DNA of 64,000 nt from CAWINX01 sp963837585 (GCA_963837585.1 CAWINX010000003.1:124001-188000); one strand, 5' to 3'; numbered from the stretch's first letter, positions 11,170-20,269 are shown. Notes: generated by a model not told the origin, from the letters alone. Numbers and translations are program-made.

Positions 11170-12762
11170 ATGGCCACCACAGAAGCACGCCCCGCCGCGT
11201 CCACCCTCGAGAGCTTCAACCCGGCGACCGGAGAGCTCGTCGGCTCCGTCCCGACGATCACCCCGGACCAGGTCCAGGCAGTCGTCGACGACGTCGCCCG
11301 GGTCCAGCCCGCCTGGGCCGAGCTGAGCCTGGCCGACCGCGCCAAGTACATGCGCCGCGCCGCCGACGCGCTTCTGGACGACATCGACGACATCGCCGAG
11401 CTGCTGGTCACCGAGCAGGGCAAGCCGCGCGTCGAGGCCTACACGATGGAGCTGCTGCCGACCGTCGACGCCCTGCACTGGTGCGCCAAGGCCGGCCCGA
11501 AGATCCTCGCCGACGAGAAGGTGCGGATGTCCCAGGCCTTCCTGATGAGCAAGAAAGGCCGCTTCACCTACGAGCCGATCGGCGTGGTCGGGGTGATCGC
11601 GCCCTGGAACTACCCCTGGTCGATCCCCTTCGGCGAGGTGGCGATCGCGCTGATGGCCGGCAACGGCGTCGTCCTCAAGCCCGCCAGCCTGACGCCGCTG
11701 CTCGGCGAGGCGATCCGCCGCGTCTTCGAGAAGGGCGGCCTGCCCGAGGGGCTGGTCCGCGTCGTCCATGGCGGCGGCGCGGTCGGCGACGCGCTGGCCC
11801 GCTCAAGCGTCGGCAAGGTCTTCTTCACCGGCTCGGTCGAGGTTGGCCGCGTGGTCGGCGAAGTCTGCGCGCAGCAGCTCAAGGGCTCCGTCCTGGAGCT
11901 GGGCGGCAAGGATCCGATGATCGTCTGCGCCGACGCCGACCTCGACAACGCCGTCAGCGGCGCCGTCTGGGGCGGCTTCGCCAACGCCGGGCAGACCTGC
12001 TCGGGAATCGAGCGCGTCTACGTCGTCCGCGAGGTCGCCGACCGCTTCGTCGAGGGGGTCGCCCGCGAGGCGCAGAAGCTGCGGCTCGGCGACCCGATGC
12101 AGTGGGAGACCGAGATCGGCCCGATGACCTCAGACGGCCAGTACGAGATCGTCGTCGACCTGATCGCCGACGCCGAGGCCTCGGGGGCGACCAAGCTCTG
12201 CGGCGGCCCGACCGAGGTCGCCGGCCTCTCCGGCAAGTTCGTCGCCCCGACCGTCCTCACCGGGGTAACCCACGAGATGCGGATCATGCGCGAGGAGATC
12301 TTCGGCCCCGTGCTGCCGATCGTCGTCGTCGAGAATGAGCAGGAGGCGATCGACCTCGCCAACGACTCCCAGTTCGGCCTCGGCGCCTCGGTCTGGACCA
12401 AGGACCGCCAGAAGGGCGAGCGGATCGCCCGGCGGATCGAGTCCGGGATGGTCTGGGTCAACGACCACTCCTTCAGCCACGGCGCCTGCCAGTGCGCCTG
12501 GGGCGGGGTCAAGGACTCCGGCGTCGGCCGCTCACACTCCAAATTCGGCTTCTACGAGTGCGTCAACGTGAAGATGAACGCCTGGGAGCCGGGGCTGACC
12601 CGCGACTTCTGGTGGCACCCCTACGACGCCACCCTCGGCGAAGCGGTCCGCGCCTCGGCCAAGCTGCTCTACGGCAAGGGCGCGACGCGGACCAAGGCCC
12701 TGCGAGAGGGCGCGGCGCCCCTCCTCAAGGTCGGGCGTCGCACCCTGCGCAAGCGCGGCTGA
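11170..12762 (+). CDS. Aldehyde dehydrogenase (530 aa) with C-terminal extension
   Basis: NAD(P)+-dependent ALDH, intact. Catalytic Glu243 lies in VLELGGKDP and Cys277 in NAGQTCSGIER; APWNYPW and the GSVEVGR cofactor block are present, as is EIFGPVLPIV. After the usual end there is an extra region of about 60 residues (EPGLTRDFWWHPYDATLG, then basic RTLRKRG) seen in the succinate-semialdehyde / long-chain aldehyde dehydrogenase branch of actinobacteria, where it may associate with membrane. It stands alone between rarA (divergent) and a convergent small secreted protein. Confidence 0.92.
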   Translation: MATTEARPAASTLESFNPATGELVGSVPTITPDQVQAVVDDVARVQPAWAELSLADRAKYMRRAADALLDDIDDIAELLVTEQGKPRVEAYTMELLPTVDALHWCAKAGPKILADEKVRMSQAFLMSKKGRFTYEPIGVVGVIAPWNYPWSIPFGEVAIALMAGNGVVLKPASLTPLLGEAIRRVFEKGGLPEGLVRVVHGGGAVGDALARSSVGKVFFTGSVEVGRVVGEVCAQQLKGSVLELGGKDPMIVCADADLDNAVSGAVWGGFANAGQTCSGIERVYVVREVADRFVEGVAREAQKLRLGDPMQWETEIGPMTSDGQYEIVVDLIADAEASGATKLCGGPTEVAGLSGKFVAPTVLTGVTHEMRIMREEIFGPVLPIVVVENEQEAIDLANDSQFGLGASVWTKDRQKGERIARRIESGMVWVNDHSFSHGACQCAWGGVKDSGVGRSHSKFGFYECVNVKMNAWEPGLTRDFWWHPYDATLGEAVRASAKLLYGKGATRTKALREGAAPLLKVGRRTLRKRG

Positions 12763-12794
12763 CTCGGCTCAGTCGCATTTGATGGCTGACCGCC

Positions 12795-13160
12795 TCAGCC
12801 GCCTCTGATCACGATCGTCTTCGAGGTCGCACCGGCGCACTTCGAGGACGGCTTCGCGACGGCGAAGAGCCTGAAGGGCAGCTGGCCCTTGAATTTGAGC
12901 GTCGCGGGATCGACTTTCCAGGCGCCTTTGTCGGAGGACGTGCTGCGCCCGAGGACGCCGTGGCCCTTCTGCTTCAGCACCACCTTGCGACCGGCCCGGC
13001 AGGATTTGCTCGGCGACTTGACCTTGCCGAAGTAGCCGTAGGCGCTGATCGTCAGCTTGGTCTTCGAGCCGGCGACCGCCGCCGCCGGGCCGAGCGCGAC
13101 CAGCGCCAGCGTCGCCGCCAGCCCGGCCGCCGCCGCCTTCATCCTGGTTCCTGCGTTCAT
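12795..13160 (-). CDS. Small secreted protein (121 aa)
   Basis: MNAGTRMKAAAAGLAATLAL ... AAAVAGS is a clear Sec signal peptide; the second Met (13142) could also start it. The mature part is beta-rich and basic (TKLTISAYGYFGKVKSPS, KGHGVLGRSTSSDKGAWKVD) with two cysteines (SCRAGR and SSKCAGA). I do not recognise the family; it resembles single Ig-like-domain secreted proteins of soil actinobacteria. Confidence 0.75.
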   Translation of the reverse strand: MNAGTRMKAAAAGLAATLALVALGPAAAVAGSKTKLTISAYGYFGKVKSPSKSCRAGRKVVLKQKGHGVLGRSTSSDKGAWKVDPATLKFKGQLPFRLFAVAKPSSKCAGATSKTIVIRGG

Positions 13161-13241
13161 CGATCCTCCTTGCCGAAGTTGTGCGACGGCAGCCTAGTTG
13201 AATCCCGCGGGAGCGCCGCCGTCGAATCACGAATTCGGCGG

Positions 13242-13640
13242 CTACTTCCAGACCCGCAGCGGCGTGTGCTCGGCGAGCCGGTCGAAGTCGACGTCGGCGT
13301 GCAGGAGGACGGCGTCCTTTGCGGATGCAGATCGCCGCGATCAGCAGGTCGACGTTGGAGCGGATCGTGTGGCCCTCCAGCCGCAGCAGTCGGAAGAGGC
13401 GCGCCGCCTGGACGAAGTCCTCCATCTCCTCGAAGGGAGAGGACGGGGAAAGCGGCGAGCCCATCGCAGTTTTTCCGCCGGGGCGTCGTCCCGCGCTCCC
13501 TTCAGCACCTCGGTGTAGACGGGGGATGGAACGGCGATGTCGGCATTCTGCGCGATCAGCCCCGCAGGCTGTCCGCTGGGGACTCGCCCGGAGGTCGCGT
13601 TGAAGGCATCGATCCAGACGCTGCTGTCGACCGCGATCAA
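13242..13640 (-). CDS. vapC: VapC-type PIN-domain toxin, two frameshifts
   Basis: RNase toxin of a type II toxin-antitoxin pair. TTG 13640 starts LIAVDSSVWIDAF, with the first acidic PIN residue in VDSSVWID; YTEVLKGARD carries the Glu, RSNVDLLIAAIC the third acid, and HADVDFDRLAEHTPLRVW the last. The frame shifts near 13440 and again near 13318 (one extra G in cgcaaaggac). Repaired length about 132 residues, as in the family. The start overlaps the vapB stop. As assembled it would be inactive; I expect the real gene to be intact. Confidence 0.82.
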
Positions 13641-13958
13641 CGGCCCTCGCGACGCTTCCTCGCCTGGCGCTCCTTCCACCTCGCGCTGCCCCTGGAGCAG
13701 GGCCGCGATGTCCCGCGCCGTTTCTTCGGGATCCGGCTTCAACTCGGGCAGGTCCGGCGGCAGCGGGTCCTGCGTGCGCAACTCCTCCAGCGGCGGAAAG
13801 TCCGGGTATTTCCCGAACAAATCGAGGATGCTCTTGCGGCCCTCCCGCTGAACCAGCTCGCGCAGCGCGTAGTCGACCGCCTCGCGCTTCGTGCGCAGGC
13901 CGAACAACTCCATCGCCTCGGCGATCAGCTCGTCGTCGATCTCTATGTTCGTGCGCAT
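13637..13958 (-). CDS. vapB: VapB-type antitoxin, frameshifted near the C-terminus
   Basis: MRTNIEIDDELIAEAMELFG then RTKREAVDYALRELVQREG is the ribbon-helix-helix VapB/DUF2191 N-terminus, followed by KSILDLFGKYPDF. The C-terminal part continues in frame into VapC, which would make a fusion; removing one base near 13665 instead gives the ending ERQARKRREGR and TGA at 13637-13639 overlapping the TTG of vapC, the usual arrangement. Residues 70-95 are proline- and acid-rich (the toxin-neutralising tail). Confidence 0.8.
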
Positions 13959-13968
13959 ACACAACAGC

Positions 13969-13997
13969 CTACACACGTTCCCAGTGATCTCTACACA
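13969..13997. promoter_or_regulatory. Direct repeats upstream of vapBC, candidate operator
   Basis: CTACACA occurs at 13969-13975 and 13991-13997, 22 nt apart (two helical turns), just upstream of vapB, followed by a TGTGAC motif at 14012. VapB antitoxins usually autoregulate through paired sites; binding here is an inference. Confidence 0.35.
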
Positions 13998-14061
13998 TGT
14001 GGCGCGCTAAGTGTGACGATTCAGCGCCGAAAACCTCGCGCAAGGGACAATCCACCGGCCG

Positions 14062-14729
14062 ATGACAGAGCGAGGGCGAAACGACGCAGCGATCGCGGTC
14101 TCCGGGCTGCGGCGCGACTACGGGGAGAGGACGGCGCTGGACGGGGTCGGCTTCGAGCTGGCGGCCGGCGAGTCGCTGGTCGTCGTTGGGACCAAACGGA
14201 GCCGGCAAGACGACGCTGCTGCGCATCCTCGCCACCCTGCTGCGTCCCAGCGGCGGCGAGGTGCGGGTGCTCGGCTGCTCGCTGCCCCGCGAGGCCTGGA
14301 AGCTGCGCGGGCGGGTCGGCTACCTCGGCCACGAGCCGCTGCTCTACCGCGACCTGACCGGGGTCGAGAACCTCCGCTTCCACGCCAAGTTGCACGGGAT
14401 CGACGCCGACGCGCGCCGAGGCGCGGATCGCCGAGCTGCTCGACGCGGTTGGGATGCGGCGACGCGCCGGCGACCGCGTCGCCGAGCTCTCCGCCGGGAT
14501 GCGCCAGCGGCTGGCGATCTGCCGCTGCGTCCTGCACGAGCCGGCGCTGCTGCTGCTCGACGAGCCCGACTCCAACCTCGACGCCGAGGGCCGTGAGCTG
14601 GCCCGCGCGCTGATCGGCCCCGGCGTGGGACCCACCCGGGTCGTCGTCACCCACGACCCCGAGCGCCATCTCCCCGATGCCGACCAGACGCTGGCGCTCG
14701 AGGCGGGCGGGACGGTGGTGGCGGCATGA
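14062..14729 (+). CDS. ccmA: Heme-exporter ABC ATPase CcmA, two frameshifts
   Basis: ATP-binding subunit of the CcmABCD system for cytochrome c maturation. Three frames each carry a consecutive part: AIAVSGLRRDYGERTALDGV, then GPNGAGKTTLLRILATLL (Walker A) and YLGHEPLLYRDLTGVENL, then VAELSAGMRQRLAICRCV (signature) and LLLLDEPDSNLDAEG (Walker B). Both shifts are +1 (near 14190 and 14417). YLGHEP is typical of CcmA rather than drug exporters. It overlaps ccmB by 4 nt (ATGA). Confidence 0.88.
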
Positions 14730-15406
14730 CCCCCACCCGCACCGCCTTCGCGGCGATCCTCGCCAAGGACCTGCGCGCCGAGCTGCGCACCCTGCAGTCG
14801 CTGCCGGCGATGGCGCTCTTCGCCGTCACCACCTTCGTCATCTTCCGCTTCGGCCTCGACCGCACCCACCTCTCCGGCAGCCTCGCCGCCGGGGTGCTCT
14901 GGGCGACCCTGCTGTTCGCCGCGGTGCTCGGCGTCAACCGCCTCTTCGTCGCCGAGCGCGAGGAGGGCGGCTTCGACGCGATCCGCCTCGCGCCGATCGA
15001 CCGCACCGCGCTGTTCATGGCCAAGGCGGCGGCGCTGCTCGTCTACCTGGCGGTGCTGGAGGCGATCGTCGTCCCGGTCTTCGCCCTCTTCTTCCTCGGC
15101 TCGGCCGCGGCGCTGCTCCCCCTGGTCGCGGTCCTCGCCCTCGCCGACCTCGGCCTCGCCGCGACCGGCACGCTGATCTCCTCGATGGCCGTGCACTCGC
15201 GCGCCCGCGACCTGCTCGTCCCGCTCGTCCTCCTCCCCCTGGTCGTGCCGCTGATGATCGCGGCGACCGGCGCCACCGACCCGCTGCTCGCCCTGGGCGG
15301 TCCCGGTTACCACCGCTTCGGCACCTGGCTTGCGGTGCTCGGCCTATACGATCTGGTCTTCCTCCTGGTCGGATACGCGGTGTTCGACTTCCTCCTGGAG
15401 GACTGA
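14726..15406 (+). CDS. ccmB: Heme-exporter membrane subunit CcmB
   Basis: Six-helix permease partner of CcmA (226 aa, intact). MTPTRTAFAAILAKDLRAEL opens, with KDLRAELR typical of CcmB, and FVAEREEGGFDAIRLAPID in the first cytosolic loop. Hydrophobic helices follow (ALLVYLAVLEAIVVPVFALF, LLVPLVLLPLVVPLMIAATG). The start overlaps the ccmA stop. The system supplies release of heme from CcmC/CcmE for cytochrome c assembly. Confidence 0.9.
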   Translation: MTPTRTAFAAILAKDLRAELRTLQSLPAMALFAVTTFVIFRFGLDRTHLSGSLAAGVLWATLLFAAVLGVNRLFVAEREEGGFDAIRLAPIDRTALFMAKAAALLVYLAVLEAIVVPVFALFFLGSAAALLPLVAVLALADLGLAATGTLISSMAVHSRARDLLVPLVLLPLVVPLMIAATGATDPLLALGGPGYHRFGTWLAVLGLYDLVFLLVGYAVFDFLLED

Positions 15407-15436
15407 GCGCGCGCCGCTCCCCACCGCGAAAAACGC

Positions 15437-16160
15437 ATGTACGGCAAAGGACTCAGACCCCTCTCGATCGCGACCGTGGCGGTGATGACCGCGGCGCTCT
15501 CGCTGGTCTTCTTCTACGCCCCGTTGGACGCAGACCAGGGCTTCGTCCAGAAGATCTTCTACCTGCACGTGCCGCTCTCGATCGTCTCGCTGGTCGGCTT
15601 CGTCGATCGGCGGCTGCTTCGCGATCGCCCATCTGCGCAGCGGCGACCGGCGCTGGGACGCCTACTCCTACGTCTCGATCCACATGTCGGTGATCTTCGG
15701 CGTCGCCGTCCTGGCGACCGGCTCGATCTGGGCGCGGGCCTCCTGGGGGCACTGGTGGGTCTGGGACGAGCCGACCCTGGTCAGCTTCCTGATCGTCTTC
15801 CTCATGTACGCGACCTACTACCCGTTCCGCTACGCGATCGACGACCCCGAGCGCCAGGGGCGCTACGCCTCGGTCTTCGCGATCGTCGCGGGGGCGTTCG
15901 TGCCGCTCAACTTCCTTGCGGTGCGACTCGCCCAGAGCCTCGTCCACCCGCGCGTCTTCGCGACGACCAACGGCGGGCTGCCCGGCTCGATGATGCTGAC
16001 CTTCCTCGTCTGCCTGGCGGCGATGGCGCTGCTCTGGGTCACCCTGGTCAAGTTCGAGCTGACCGCGAAGAGCGCCTCCGGCCAGCTGAAGCGGCTGCGA
16101 CGCGCGCTCGATGCGCCGGCCCCGGGCGGAGCCTCCCGCGTCGCCCCGGAGGTGAGCTAG
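15437..16160 (+). CDS. ccmC: Cytochrome c assembly heme-handling protein CcmC, frameshifted
   Basis: Polytopic membrane protein carrying the tryptophan-rich heme-binding loop WGHWWVWDEP (WWD motif). The first part is MYGKGLRPLSIATVAVMTAA with KIFYLHVPLSIVSLVGF (conserved His). One +1 shift near 15608 is followed by CFAIAHLRSGDRRWDAYSY and HMSVIFGVAVLATGSIWA. Length after repair about 240 residues. The loop and the ccmAB context make CcmC more likely than CcsA/NrfE. Its stop is directly followed by the TTG of the next gene. Confidence 0.88.
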
Positions 16161-16418
16161 TTGCTGGAGCTGCTCGCCGACACCCCCGCCCTGCCGCTCG
16201 ATGAGGCGGGCAAGTACGTGGCCGGCGCCTACGTCGTCTTCGTCGTCCTGCTCGTCGTCTACGTCGGGATCATGGCGGCCAAACTGCAGCGGATTGAGCG
16301 GGAACTTCGGGAATTGGCATCCTTTGCGGAAGCCCGTGCCAACGCAAACCAAGCCGCCCCCGGAAGCGGGAGTGAGGGGCCATCCATATCTGATTCTCTG
16401 GCCCCTCACGGGAGCTGA
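16161..16418 (+). CDS. ccmD: CcmD-like small membrane protein
   Basis: TTG start immediately after ccmC. One membrane helix (AGKYVAGAYVVFVVLLVVYV) followed by a charged helix KLQRIERELRELASF, the plan of CcmD (single helix plus cytosolic coiled region), which stabilises the CcmABC-heme-CcmE complex. The last 20 codons overlap a hairpin just ahead of hemA and may not be translated if a frameshift hides an earlier stop. Confidence 0.7.
   Translation: MLELLADTPALPLDEAGKYVAGAYVVFVVLLVVYVGIMAAKLQRIERELRELASFAEARANANQAAPGSGSEGPSISDSLAPHGS
16372..16409 (+). promoter_or_regulatory. Hairpin upstream of the hemA ribosome-binding site
   Basis: Perfect 11-bp inverted repeat (GTGAGGGGCCA / TGGCCCCTCAC, 16-nt loop) ending 6 nt before the strong Shine-Dalgarno GAGGAGGTGG of hemA. 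It could separate ccm from hem expression, or attenuate hemA (inference). Confidence 0.4.
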
Positions 16419-16432
16419 GGAGGTGGCGCTTT

Positions 16433-17779
16433 ATGTCTGAGCTACTGGCGCTCGGCGTCTCCCACAAGACCGCCCCGCTGGACCTGCGCGAGCGGCTCTC
16501 GCTGACCGAGGGGCGCGCGGTCGGCGCCCTGCGCGACCTGACCGAGGCGGCGGGAATCCATGAGGCCGCGGCGATCTCCACCTGCAACCGCACCGAGCTC
16601 TACCTGGTCGTCTCCGACCCGGTCGAGGCGGAGTCGACGGCGCTCGGCGTGCTCACCCGCCAGGCTGAGATCCGCCCCACCGAGCTGCTCGGCCACCTCT
16701 ACTCGCTGCGCTCCGGCGAGGCCGTCCACCACCTCTTCCGCGTCACCGCGGGGCTCGACTCGATGATCCTCGGCGAGGCCGAGATCCAGGGCCAGGTGAA
16801 ACGCGCCTACGAGCTGGCGCTGGTCGAGGGCGGCACCGGGCCGATCCTCAACCGCCTCTTTCGCGGCGCGCTCGCGGCGGGCGGACGGGCACGCAACGAG
16901 ACCGGGATCAGCGAGAAGGGGATCTCGATCTCCTCGGTCGCGGTCGAGCTCGCCCAGCGCACCCTCGGCGACCTCGCCGACCGCCGCGTCCTCGTCGTCG
17001 GCGCCGGTGAGACGGCCGAGCTGGTCGCCCGCGCCCTGGTCGCCCGCGGCGTCGCCACCGTCTTCGTCGCCAACCGCCACTACGACCGGGCGATCGGTCT
17101 CGCTCAGCGTTTCGGCGGCGCCGCCGTCCGCTTCGAGGAGCTGCCCGAGCAGCTCGAGCTGGCCGACATCGTCGTCACCGCGACCAACTCCCCCCACCAC
17201 ATCGTCGAGCGCGACGACGTCGCCGCGGTGATGGCGGGCCGCGAGAGACGGCCGCTGCTGCTGGTCGACATCGCCGTGCCGCGCGACGTCGAGCCGGCCT
17301 GTCGGGAGATCGCCGGGGTCAGCCTCCACGACATCGACGACGTCCAGCAGATCGTCGCCCGCAACGCCGGCGGCCGCGAGGCGGAGGCGCGGCGGGCCGA
17401 GCGGATCATCGAGGCCGAGCAGGAGCGCTTCGAGCGTTGGCTCGCCTCGCTGGAGGTGGTGCCGACGATCGCCTCGCTGCGCGAGCGCGCCGACGAGGTG
17501 GTGCGGCGGGTGCTGGCCGAGAACGACCCCCGCTGGGAGAGCCTCAGCGAGGCCGACCGCGAGCGGGCGCAGGCGATGGCGAAGGCGATCGCCTCCCGCC
17601 TCCTGCACGAGCCGACCCTGCGGATGAAGCGCGCGGCCGGCAGCGACGACGCCTACCTGTACGTGAGCGCGCTGCGTGAGCTGTTTGGGCTCGACGCCGC
17701 CGAGACCGAGCCGGAGGGCGAGGCGGGTGGCAAGGTAACGGAGCTGAGGAAGGGGATGTCCGGTAGGGGTTCCACTTAA
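16433..17779 (+). CDS. hemA: Glutamyl-tRNA reductase
   Basis: First enzyme of C5-pathway tetrapyrrole synthesis: reduces Glu-tRNA(Glu) to glutamate-1-semialdehyde with NADPH. ATG 16433 with SD GAGGAGGTGG. The catalytic Cys is in ISTCNRTELY (about residue 50), the substrate loop in RVTAGLDSMILGEAEIQGQV, the NADPH fold in VLVVGAGETAELVARAL, and the C-terminal dimerisation helix follows. 448 aa, intact. It starts the hem block after ccmABCD, fitting a joint supply of heme and cytochrome c. Confidence 0.97.
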   Translation: MSELLALGVSHKTAPLDLRERLSLTEGRAVGALRDLTEAAGIHEAAAISTCNRTELYLVVSDPVEAESTALGVLTRQAEIRPTELLGHLYSLRSGEAVHHLFRVTAGLDSMILGEAEIQGQVKRAYELALVEGGTGPILNRLFRGALAAGGRARNETGISEKGISISSVAVELAQRTLGDLADRRVLVVGAGETAELVARALVARGVATVFVANRHYDRAIGLAQRFGGAAVRFEELPEQLELADIVVTATNSPHHIVERDDVAAVMAGRERRPLLLVDIAVPRDVEPACREIAGVSLHDIDDVQQIVARNAGGREAEARRAERIIEAEQERFERWLASLEVVPTIASLRERADEVVRRVLAENDPRWESLSEADRERAQAMAKAIASRLLHEPTLRMKRAAGSDDAYLYVSALRELFGLDAAETEPEGEAGGKVTELRKGMSGRGST

Positions 17780-17866
17780 CTTTTTCGAGGAGCGGCATAA
17801 TTGCTGGCGCCCGAAGCTGCGCCTCGCGAAAAAGTACAAGACGTTCCACCCCTACCGGACATCCCC
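17752..17866. promoter_or_regulatory. Long inverted repeat between hemA and hemC
   Basis: An 18-bp perfect inverted repeat (GGGGATGTCCGGTAGGGG at 17752-17769 and its complement at 17849-17866) encloses 79 nt that hold a second, imperfect pair (ACTTTTTCG-AGG with CCTCGCGAAAAAGT). The left arm overlaps the end of hemA, the right arm ends 13 nt before the hemC ATG. The whole could fold into one long stem in the hem mRNA. Confidence 0.6.
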
Positions 17867-17878
17867 ACCACACTCTCG

Positions 17879-18751
17879 ATGATTCGAATTGCCACCCGCA
17901 GTAGTGCTCTAGCTCTGGCGCAGGCGCGTCAGGTTGCTGAGATGCTGGGCGGGGCGGAGCTGGTTGAGTGTTCTTCGGATGGGGAGCCCGGGGACAAGGG
18001 GCGCTTTGTGCGGGGGGTTGAGCGGGCGTTGGTTGAGGGGCGGGCCGATGTTGGCGTCCACTCGGCCAAGGACGTGCCGAGCGGGATGCTCGGCGGGCTG
18101 GCGATCGCCGCGGCGCCGGCGCGCGAGGACGCGCGTGACGTCTGGATTGGCCCCGGGTCCTCGCTCGACGACGTGCCGGAGGGGGCGCGAGTCGGAACGG
18201 CAAGCCTGCGACGCCGCGCCCAGCTGCTCGCGGCGCGTCCCGACCTGCGGGTGAGCGAGCTGCACGGCAACGTCGACACCCGGCTGCGCAAGTTGGCGGA
18301 GGGAGAGGTGGACGCGCTGGTGCTTGCCGCGGCGGGACTGCGGCGACTGGGGCGGGCGGAGGAGGCTGCCTTCGCGATCCCGACCGAGCTGATGACGCCG
18401 GCGGCGGGACAGGGCGCGCTCGCCCTGCAGGCGGCCGTCGAGAACGAGGGCGCCTGGCACGCCGCCGGGGAGGTCGGAGACGAAGCGGCGATGCGGGAGC
18501 TGACCGCCGAGCGGGCCGCCGTGGCGATGCTCGAGGCGACCTGCGCCTCGCCGATCGGCATCCACGCCCGAGTCGACGGCGATGCACTGGCGATCGAGGC
18601 CTTCGTCGGCCTCCCCGACGGCGAGGAGTGGGTGCGGGACACGGTGGAGGCGGGCTCGGCCAACCCGGCCGAGGCCGGCGAGCTGCTCGCCGAGCGCCTC
18701 CAGGCCGCCGGCGCCCGCGACATCCTCGACCGCGCAGAGGCGATCGCATGA
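17879..18751 (+). CDS. hemC: Porphobilinogen deaminase (hydroxymethylbilane synthase)
   Basis: Polymerises four porphobilinogens to hydroxymethylbilane using a covalent dipyrromethane cofactor. IRIATRSSALALAQARQV opens; GVHSAKDVPS, SLRRRAQLLAARPDL and LHGNVDTRLRKL are the substrate-binding blocks; the cofactor Cys is in LEATCASPIGIHA. 290 residues, slightly short: the segment usually between residues 35 and 60 is compressed to SDGEPGDKGRF. ATG 17879 is chosen over the in-frame TTG at 17801, which would add a non-conserved leader from the inverted-repeat region. It overlaps the next gene by ATGA. Confidence 0.95.
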   Translation: MIRIATRSSALALAQARQVAEMLGGAELVECSSDGEPGDKGRFVRGVERALVEGRADVGVHSAKDVPSGMLGGLAIAAAPAREDARDVWIGPGSSLDDVPEGARVGTASLRRRAQLLAARPDLRVSELHGNVDTRLRKLAEGEVDALVLAAAGLRRLGRAEEAAFAIPTELMTPAAGQGALALQAAVENEGAWHAAGEVGDEAAMRELTAERAAVAMLEATCASPIGIHARVDGDALAIEAFVGLPDGEEWVRDTVEAGSANPAEAGELLAERLQAAGARDILDRAEAIA

Positions 18752-20269
18752 GCGCCCGGCCCGGGACCGTCTACCTGGTCGGCGCCGGTCCCGGCGACCC
18801 GGGGCTGATGACGGCGCGCTCGCTGGAGCTGATCGCCGCCGCCGACATCGTCTTTTACGACCGCCTGATCCCGCCGGGCGCCCTCGACGGCGCCCGCCCC
18901 GACGCCGAGCTGGTCTACGTCGGCAAGCAGCCCGGGGTCCCGTCGGTTCCCCAGGGGGAGATCGGGGAGCGACTGATCGACGCGGCGCGGGCCGGCAAGA
19001 GCGTCGTGCGGCTGAAGGGTGGCGACCCCTTCGTCTTTGGGCGCGGCGGCGAGGAGGGCGAGGCGCTGCGCGAGGCCGGAGTCGAGTTCGAGGTCGTCCC
19101 GGGGGTGACCGCCGGGGTTGCCGCCACCGCCTACGCGGGGATCCCGGTCACCCATCGCGACGACGCCTCCGCGGTCGCCTTCGTCACCGGCCACGAGGAT
19201 CCGGAGAAGGACGAGACCGCGCTTGACTGGGAGGCGCTCGCCGCGTTCCCGGGCACCCTCGTCTTCTACATGGGCGTCAAACGGCTGGCCGAGAACGCGG
19301 CGGCGCTGATCGAGGCGGGCCGCGACCCCGATGAGCCGGCCGCCGCGGTCGAGCGGGGGACGATGGTCGGCCAGCGCACCGTCACCGCGACGCTGGGAAC
19401 GATCGCCGCGGCGGTCGAGCGGGAGGGGGTCGGCGCGCCGGCGCTGATCGTCGTCGGCGCGGTGGTCGGGCGCCGCGAGGCACTCGCCTGGCTGGAGCGG
19501 CGGCCCCTGCACGGGCGCCGCGTCGTCGTCACCCGCGCCCGCGCCCAGGCCAGCGGCCTCGCCGCGACCCTGCGAACGCTCGGCGCCGAGGTGGTCGAGC
19601 TGCCGGCGATCAGGATCGAGCCGCGGCTCGAGAGTGCGGAGGTGGGCGCCGCGGTGGAGCGGATCGGCGAGTACGCGCTGATCTGCGTGACGAGTCCAAA
19701 TGGGGCGCACCTGTTGTTTGAGGCGCTGGCGAAGGCCGGGCTCGACGCGAGGGCGCTCGGCGGGACGAAGCAGACGCAGGGCACGACCGTCGCCGCAATC
19801 GGCCCCGGCACCGCCCGGGCGCTCGCCGAACATGGAATCCAAGCCGACATCGTCCCCGAGCGCTTCGTCGCCGAGGCGCTGATCGAGGCGCTCGCCCCGG
19901 TCGAGGTCGAGGGCCGCCGCGTCCTAATCGCCCGCGCCGCCGAGGCCCGCGACGTTCTCCCCGACGCCCTGCGCGAGCGCGGCGCCGAGGTCGACGTCGT
20001 CGCCCTCTACGAGACGGTCCGCGAGGACCCCGCTGCCAGAGGCGGTTGAGGCGGCCCGCGGCGCCGACTACGTCACCTTCACCTCCTCCTCGACCGTGCG
20101 CAACCTGGTCGAGGCGCTCGGCGACGACTTCCCGAGCGAGGCGCGGATCGTCTCGATCGGCCCGATCACCAGCGAAACGGCGCGCGAGGCCGGCCTCGAG
20201 GTCCACGTCGAGGCGGAGCAACACGACATCGACGGCCTGGTCGAGGCCCTCCTCCGCGACGCGCAATGA
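18748..20269 (+). CDS. cobA-hemD: Uroporphyrinogen-III C-methyltransferase / uroporphyrinogen-III synthase fusion, frameshifted
   Basis: Two-domain enzyme. Residues 1 to about 250 are SUMT (SAM uroporphyrinogen methyltransferase): VYLVGAGPGDPGLMTARSL, RLKGGDPFVFGRGGEE, VVPGVTAGVAATAYAGIPVT. From about 255 the HemD domain closes the tetrapyrrole ring: RVVVTRARAQASGLAATL, ICVTSPNGAHLL, VAAIGPGTARALAEHG. The frame ends at 20049 with DPAARGG, but a +1 shift near 20029 restores PLPEAVEAARGADYVTFTSS through IGPITSETAREAG to TGA 20267-20269. Such cobA-hemD fusions are usual in actinobacteria. The stop overlaps the birA start (ATGA). Confidence 0.93.

Noticed and set aside
13341..13976. VapB-VapC fusion protein
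   Set aside because: A frame error explains it: removing one base gives a normal VapB C-terminus and an overlapping VapC start.
17801..17878. Upstream TTG start for hemC, with a leader resembling the one at 44338 (TAATTGCTGG in both)
   Set aside because: The extra 26 residues are not HemC-like and are encoded by the inverted-repeat region; the short similarity may be chance.
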